From positions 699,916 to 763,915 of the forward strand of contig VXAZ01002362.1 of assembly GCA_013399875.1 (NCBI GenBank): DNA of 64,000 nucleotides, written 5' to 3'. A program made the position numbers and the translations under genes. How positions within the stretch are numbered: position 1 is the first letter of the stretch; each line of letters starts with the position of its first letter. Shown one piece after another: positions 61,755 to 64,000 of this stretch. The notes beneath the pieces are model-generated. The model was not told the origin of the DNA. It saw nothing but the letters and a program-made list of their open reading frames with translations, and made no database searches. This DNA comes from Gymnorhina tibicen (lineage: Eukaryota; Chordata; Aves; Passeriformes; Artamidae).

Positions 61755-63852
61755 CTGGAGAAATAAGAGAGGGAGAGAAACAGGCATTCAGGAGGAGCTC
61801 AGTTTCCCTGTTTACTGTGGAATGAGTGCATTGGATCTGCCAGCTTCAGTGCTGGGGAGCAGGGAGACACTCATCGTGTGCTCAGCTGTGCTGCAGAGAG
61901 ACTGAGTAGTTAATCCAGGCCTCCAAGATCCTTTAAACCTTTGGTCTCCCCTTTGAGCTGGACAATTAACGTGCCTTGTGATCCTGGTTCATGTGAAGTG
62001 AAAGGGCAGTGTTTTGTAGTGAGAGCAGGATGAATGGGAGGCAGTGCTCCAGGGTTTTATCCCTGGCTCTGCTGTGAGCCTTTGAAGGAGTCACTTGATT
62101 TATCTAGGCCTGATTCTTCTCTAACAGCATTTTCAAAATACTGTTATCTGCACTTTTGGAAAAAGACATATAAGTGTGCTGCACAGGAATCACTGAATGC
62201 CTGCATGATCTAATGGTGAATTACACCCCTCTGAAAGGCACCAAAACAAACTCTTCCTAGAGCTTTTGTGAGTAATTTCTTGTGCTTGCTAAAACTGGTT
62301 GTGTAGTACAGCCTTTTCTATAAAGAATTTGACAAGAAGTGATAGTTTAATTTTTTTCTAATGAAGAAGTGTCTTTTCATAGCAAAAACATTTTAAAAGC
62401 ACAGCCTGAATTTCTTTCTGCCCCCCATATATCCCTGAAACTCTTCTCAAAGGGAAAAAAGAAAACCATTCCCAGGAAAACAGTAGTAATAAGAAACTGC
62501 TTTAAAAATTCTTTAGGCAGTCTTAGTTTTGTGGTTACAAACCCATTTGTGCTCATTCACCACACTCATCTCTCTGTCTGGGGAGATTATGGCTAAGCTG
62601 ACGTGTAAAATCCCCTGTGACTAAAGCTGGTAGCACCCCATGCAAAGAGCTCAGCCTTCACTCACCCACGTAGGTGTGATTACGCTCCGTGTTCTCAGGC
62701 TCCAGGTAGTTCAGAACACCGCTCCTGGCTTTGGCAAGCAAATACAGCTCCTGGAGGAACGCGGCCTTCTCCCCGTACACGGTGTTGGCACGGATGATGC
62801 AGGTTCTGAGTTTACCGCCGTTGCTCAGCTGTAACGTCAGGGAGGGACATCAGTGAGGGATGGATCCAGAGATGGAATCTTCCACGGTGACACTGGGTTT
62901 CCCAGACAAACCTAAACCCTGGGAATATTGGCCTAGAGGAGTCAACACTTGCAGAAGTGCTCTGGATGCTTGGGGCCTGGTTTGAGTCCGTAAAAAGTCA
63001 AGGATGTGCCCAGTTTGATTTTATTTTTTTTTTCACAGTAGACCTGCACCCACATGGTGCTCCCTGAGAGGTGCTGGGTGCAGAGTGCTGGTGGCATGAA
63101 CTCTTCTGCAGCTGTGATGCATAAAAGAGGATTTGCTACAACCAAAACCAGGTACCAGAGGAAGCCAGCCAAACTGGCTGGCCTCAGACTGTGACTGGGG
63201 GAGAGATGCTCCAGGCAGTGATTTAGAGCACAAGTCTCATTTTTACATTCTCCTTCACTGTCTGGAAGAACTCTTCTGTCTGCTGACTGCACTACCAGTC
63301 TAAAACACTGAACTTGGGTTTAAAACAAACAAGCTGGCTTTAAACCAGTCTAAAACAAGCTGCCTTGGGTAGGGGGCTGGCTTTGGGCACACCAATATTT
63401 TTAATTCTTAAGTCGCTCAGGCATGCCTGGAAATTATACTTTTATTCAGTATGAACCAGACAAACCCAGTTCCTTCAGCCCAGGTTTAGCACAGCCCTTT
63501 CCAGAGTCACACTCCTGCTGGAGCTGAAGCACAGGCTTGAAGGGAAGCACCCTTTGATCCTGGGAGAGTCTGGCAGCTTCCTGCTGATGTGGGAATATCG
63601 GGCTTTGGGAGGCTTAGGACAATGTGGTTTATGCATCAAATGCAGGCAGAGGCTGGATACACACTTAGGAGCTGTGGGGTCTTTCCAACCATCTCCCTCC
63701 TCTCCCCTGTCCTGTGCTCTAATTCCAGGGGTGCTCCCACTGCGTTTTGTACCTTTTTTCCATTGGCTTCAAGCACAATTCTTTCCGCCATGGCTTTTGT
63801 CTTCCCGTAGGGCAGCTCCACTTCCCCGCTGTACTCTGTGTCCTCATTTCCT
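61315..63852 (-). CDS. HSD3B7-like: 3beta-hydroxysteroid dehydrogenase family enzyme, HSD3B7-like, C-terminal three exons (partial gene)
   Basis: The coding segments 63753-63852, 62666-62828 and 61315-61754 join in phase into about 234 C-terminal residues. 3beta-HSDs are NAD-dependent short-chain dehydrogenases of the ER membrane; HSD3B7 acts on 7alpha-hydroxylated sterols in bile-acid synthesis, while HSD3B1/2 make steroid hormones. Key blocks are RGNEDTEY, the catalytic Y-x-x-x-K as YGKTK (Tyr codon 63807-63809, Lys codon 63795-63797), VLEANG, TYVGNVAWMHVLAARN, and a C-terminal block with TDKASRHFGYKPLFTWQES. GNEDT, NVAWMHVLAAR and DKA.RHFGY.PLF.W fit HSD3B7 better than HSD3B1/2. A hydrophobic helix-like stretch (YWKMWLMIQLHRII) fits membrane attachment. 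The N-terminal Rossmann fold with the glycine-rich NAD site is beyond 64000. The frame is open and splice sites are good, so it looks functional. Orthology to HSD3B7, rather than a lineage-specific paralogue, is less sure. Confidence 0.9.
61755..62665 (-). other. 3beta-HSD intron, contains a MIR-like remnant
   Basis: A 911-bp intron with consensus gtgagt donor and ctccag acceptor. The only element seen inside is the MIR-like piece at 62030-62125. Confidence 0.85.
62030..62125 (+). mobile_element. MIR-type SINE remnant, sense
   Basis: 'ctccagggttttatccctgg', 'ctctgctgtgagcc' and 'gagtcacttgatttatctag' follow the MIR core ('gggttc.a.tcccggctctgcc', 'tgtgaccttgggcaagtcac'). It lies inside an intron of the steroid gene, opposite to its direction of transcription. 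Confidence 0.5.
62666..62828 (-). CDS. HSD3B7-like: 3beta-HSD middle exon
   Basis: The acceptor is 'gttacag' before 62828 and the donor is G|gtgagt at 62665. It reads LSNGGKLRTCIIRANTVYGE and onwards to NHTYVG: 54 codons plus one base that completes Gly with the next exon. The VYGE block aligns with the IYGEG motif of the family. Confidence 0.9.
62829..63752 (-). other. 3beta-HSD intron
   Basis: A 924-bp intron between the catalytic exon and the middle exon. No second gene or clear repeat is visible; two partial repeats of 'ccagtctaaaacaa' lie at 63295-63355. Confidence 0.85.
63753..63852 (-). CDS. HSD3B7-like: 3beta-HSD exon with catalytic YxxxK
   Basis: On the - strand the acceptor ends 'ctgttccag' before 63852 and the donor is AAG|gtacaa at 63752. 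It holds one base of a split codon plus 33 codons, GNEDTEYSGEVELPYGKTKA to VLEANGKK. It carries the active-site tyrosine and lysine of the short-chain dehydrogenase family. Confidence 0.88.
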
Positions 63853-64000
63853 CTGGAACAGATTGTGGGAGACAGAGAGTGACCGTGGAGCAGAGCACAA
63901 GGCTCGGGGACATCTGTCCCAGCCTGGTTTGCTCTGCATTCCCTGCTCCCCAGGGACTTCTGCTGGCTGGGAGCTATGGGAAGCTGAGATCCTCGCTGCA
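63853..64000 (-). other. 3beta-HSD upstream intron (partial)
   Basis: This is the start of the intron before the catalytic exon. The next exon, towards the N-terminus, is outside the window. Confidence 0.75.

Overview
The window looks like vertebrate nuclear DNA, most likely from a bird. Coding sequence is split into short exons with GT/AG junctions and ends in AATAAA signals. The dispersed repeats are mostly CR1-type LINE fragments, including one copy with the 3' end typical of avian genomes, plus a probable ERV-type solo LTR and a few very old amniote repeats. Nothing looks bacterial, plasmid-borne or phage-derived. Within birds I lean towards a songbird on repeat style alone, but cannot prove it.

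Only two protein-coding genes can be supported, one at each edge. At the left edge, on the + strand, are the last two coding exons of MYL10 (myosin regulatory light chain 10; 2799-2847 and 3607-3705) with a short 3' UTR. At the right edge, on the - strand, are three C-terminal exons of a 3beta-hydroxysteroid dehydrogenase that most resembles HSD3B7 (63753-63852, 62666-62828, 61315-61754). Its N-terminal exons lie beyond 64000. The two genes converge tail to tail.

The roughly 57 kb between them (about 3850-60810) has no exon I can recognise. The open frames there are what chance gives in DNA of this composition. It holds scattered CR1 remnants (8100-8430, 14996-15187, 19515-19597, 32405-32485, 37730-37930, 38925-39215), MIR-like pieces (19730-19835; another at 62030-62125 inside the steroid gene), two other ancient amniote repeats (18735-18825, 45975-46145), the LTR (about 25147-25422) and several simple repeats. 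A small CpG-dense patch with a good splice donor (10818-11036) could be an unannotated first exon. Two AT-rich blocks (24000-24135, 56800-57085) and a duplicated palindromic CTTTG/CAAAG element (17921-17966) are the best regulatory candidates.

The two genes do not obviously work together. One encodes a sarcomere-type regulatory light chain, the other an ER steroid or bile-acid enzyme. The interest of the window lies in their linkage and in the non-coding interval. I found no convincing new biological system.
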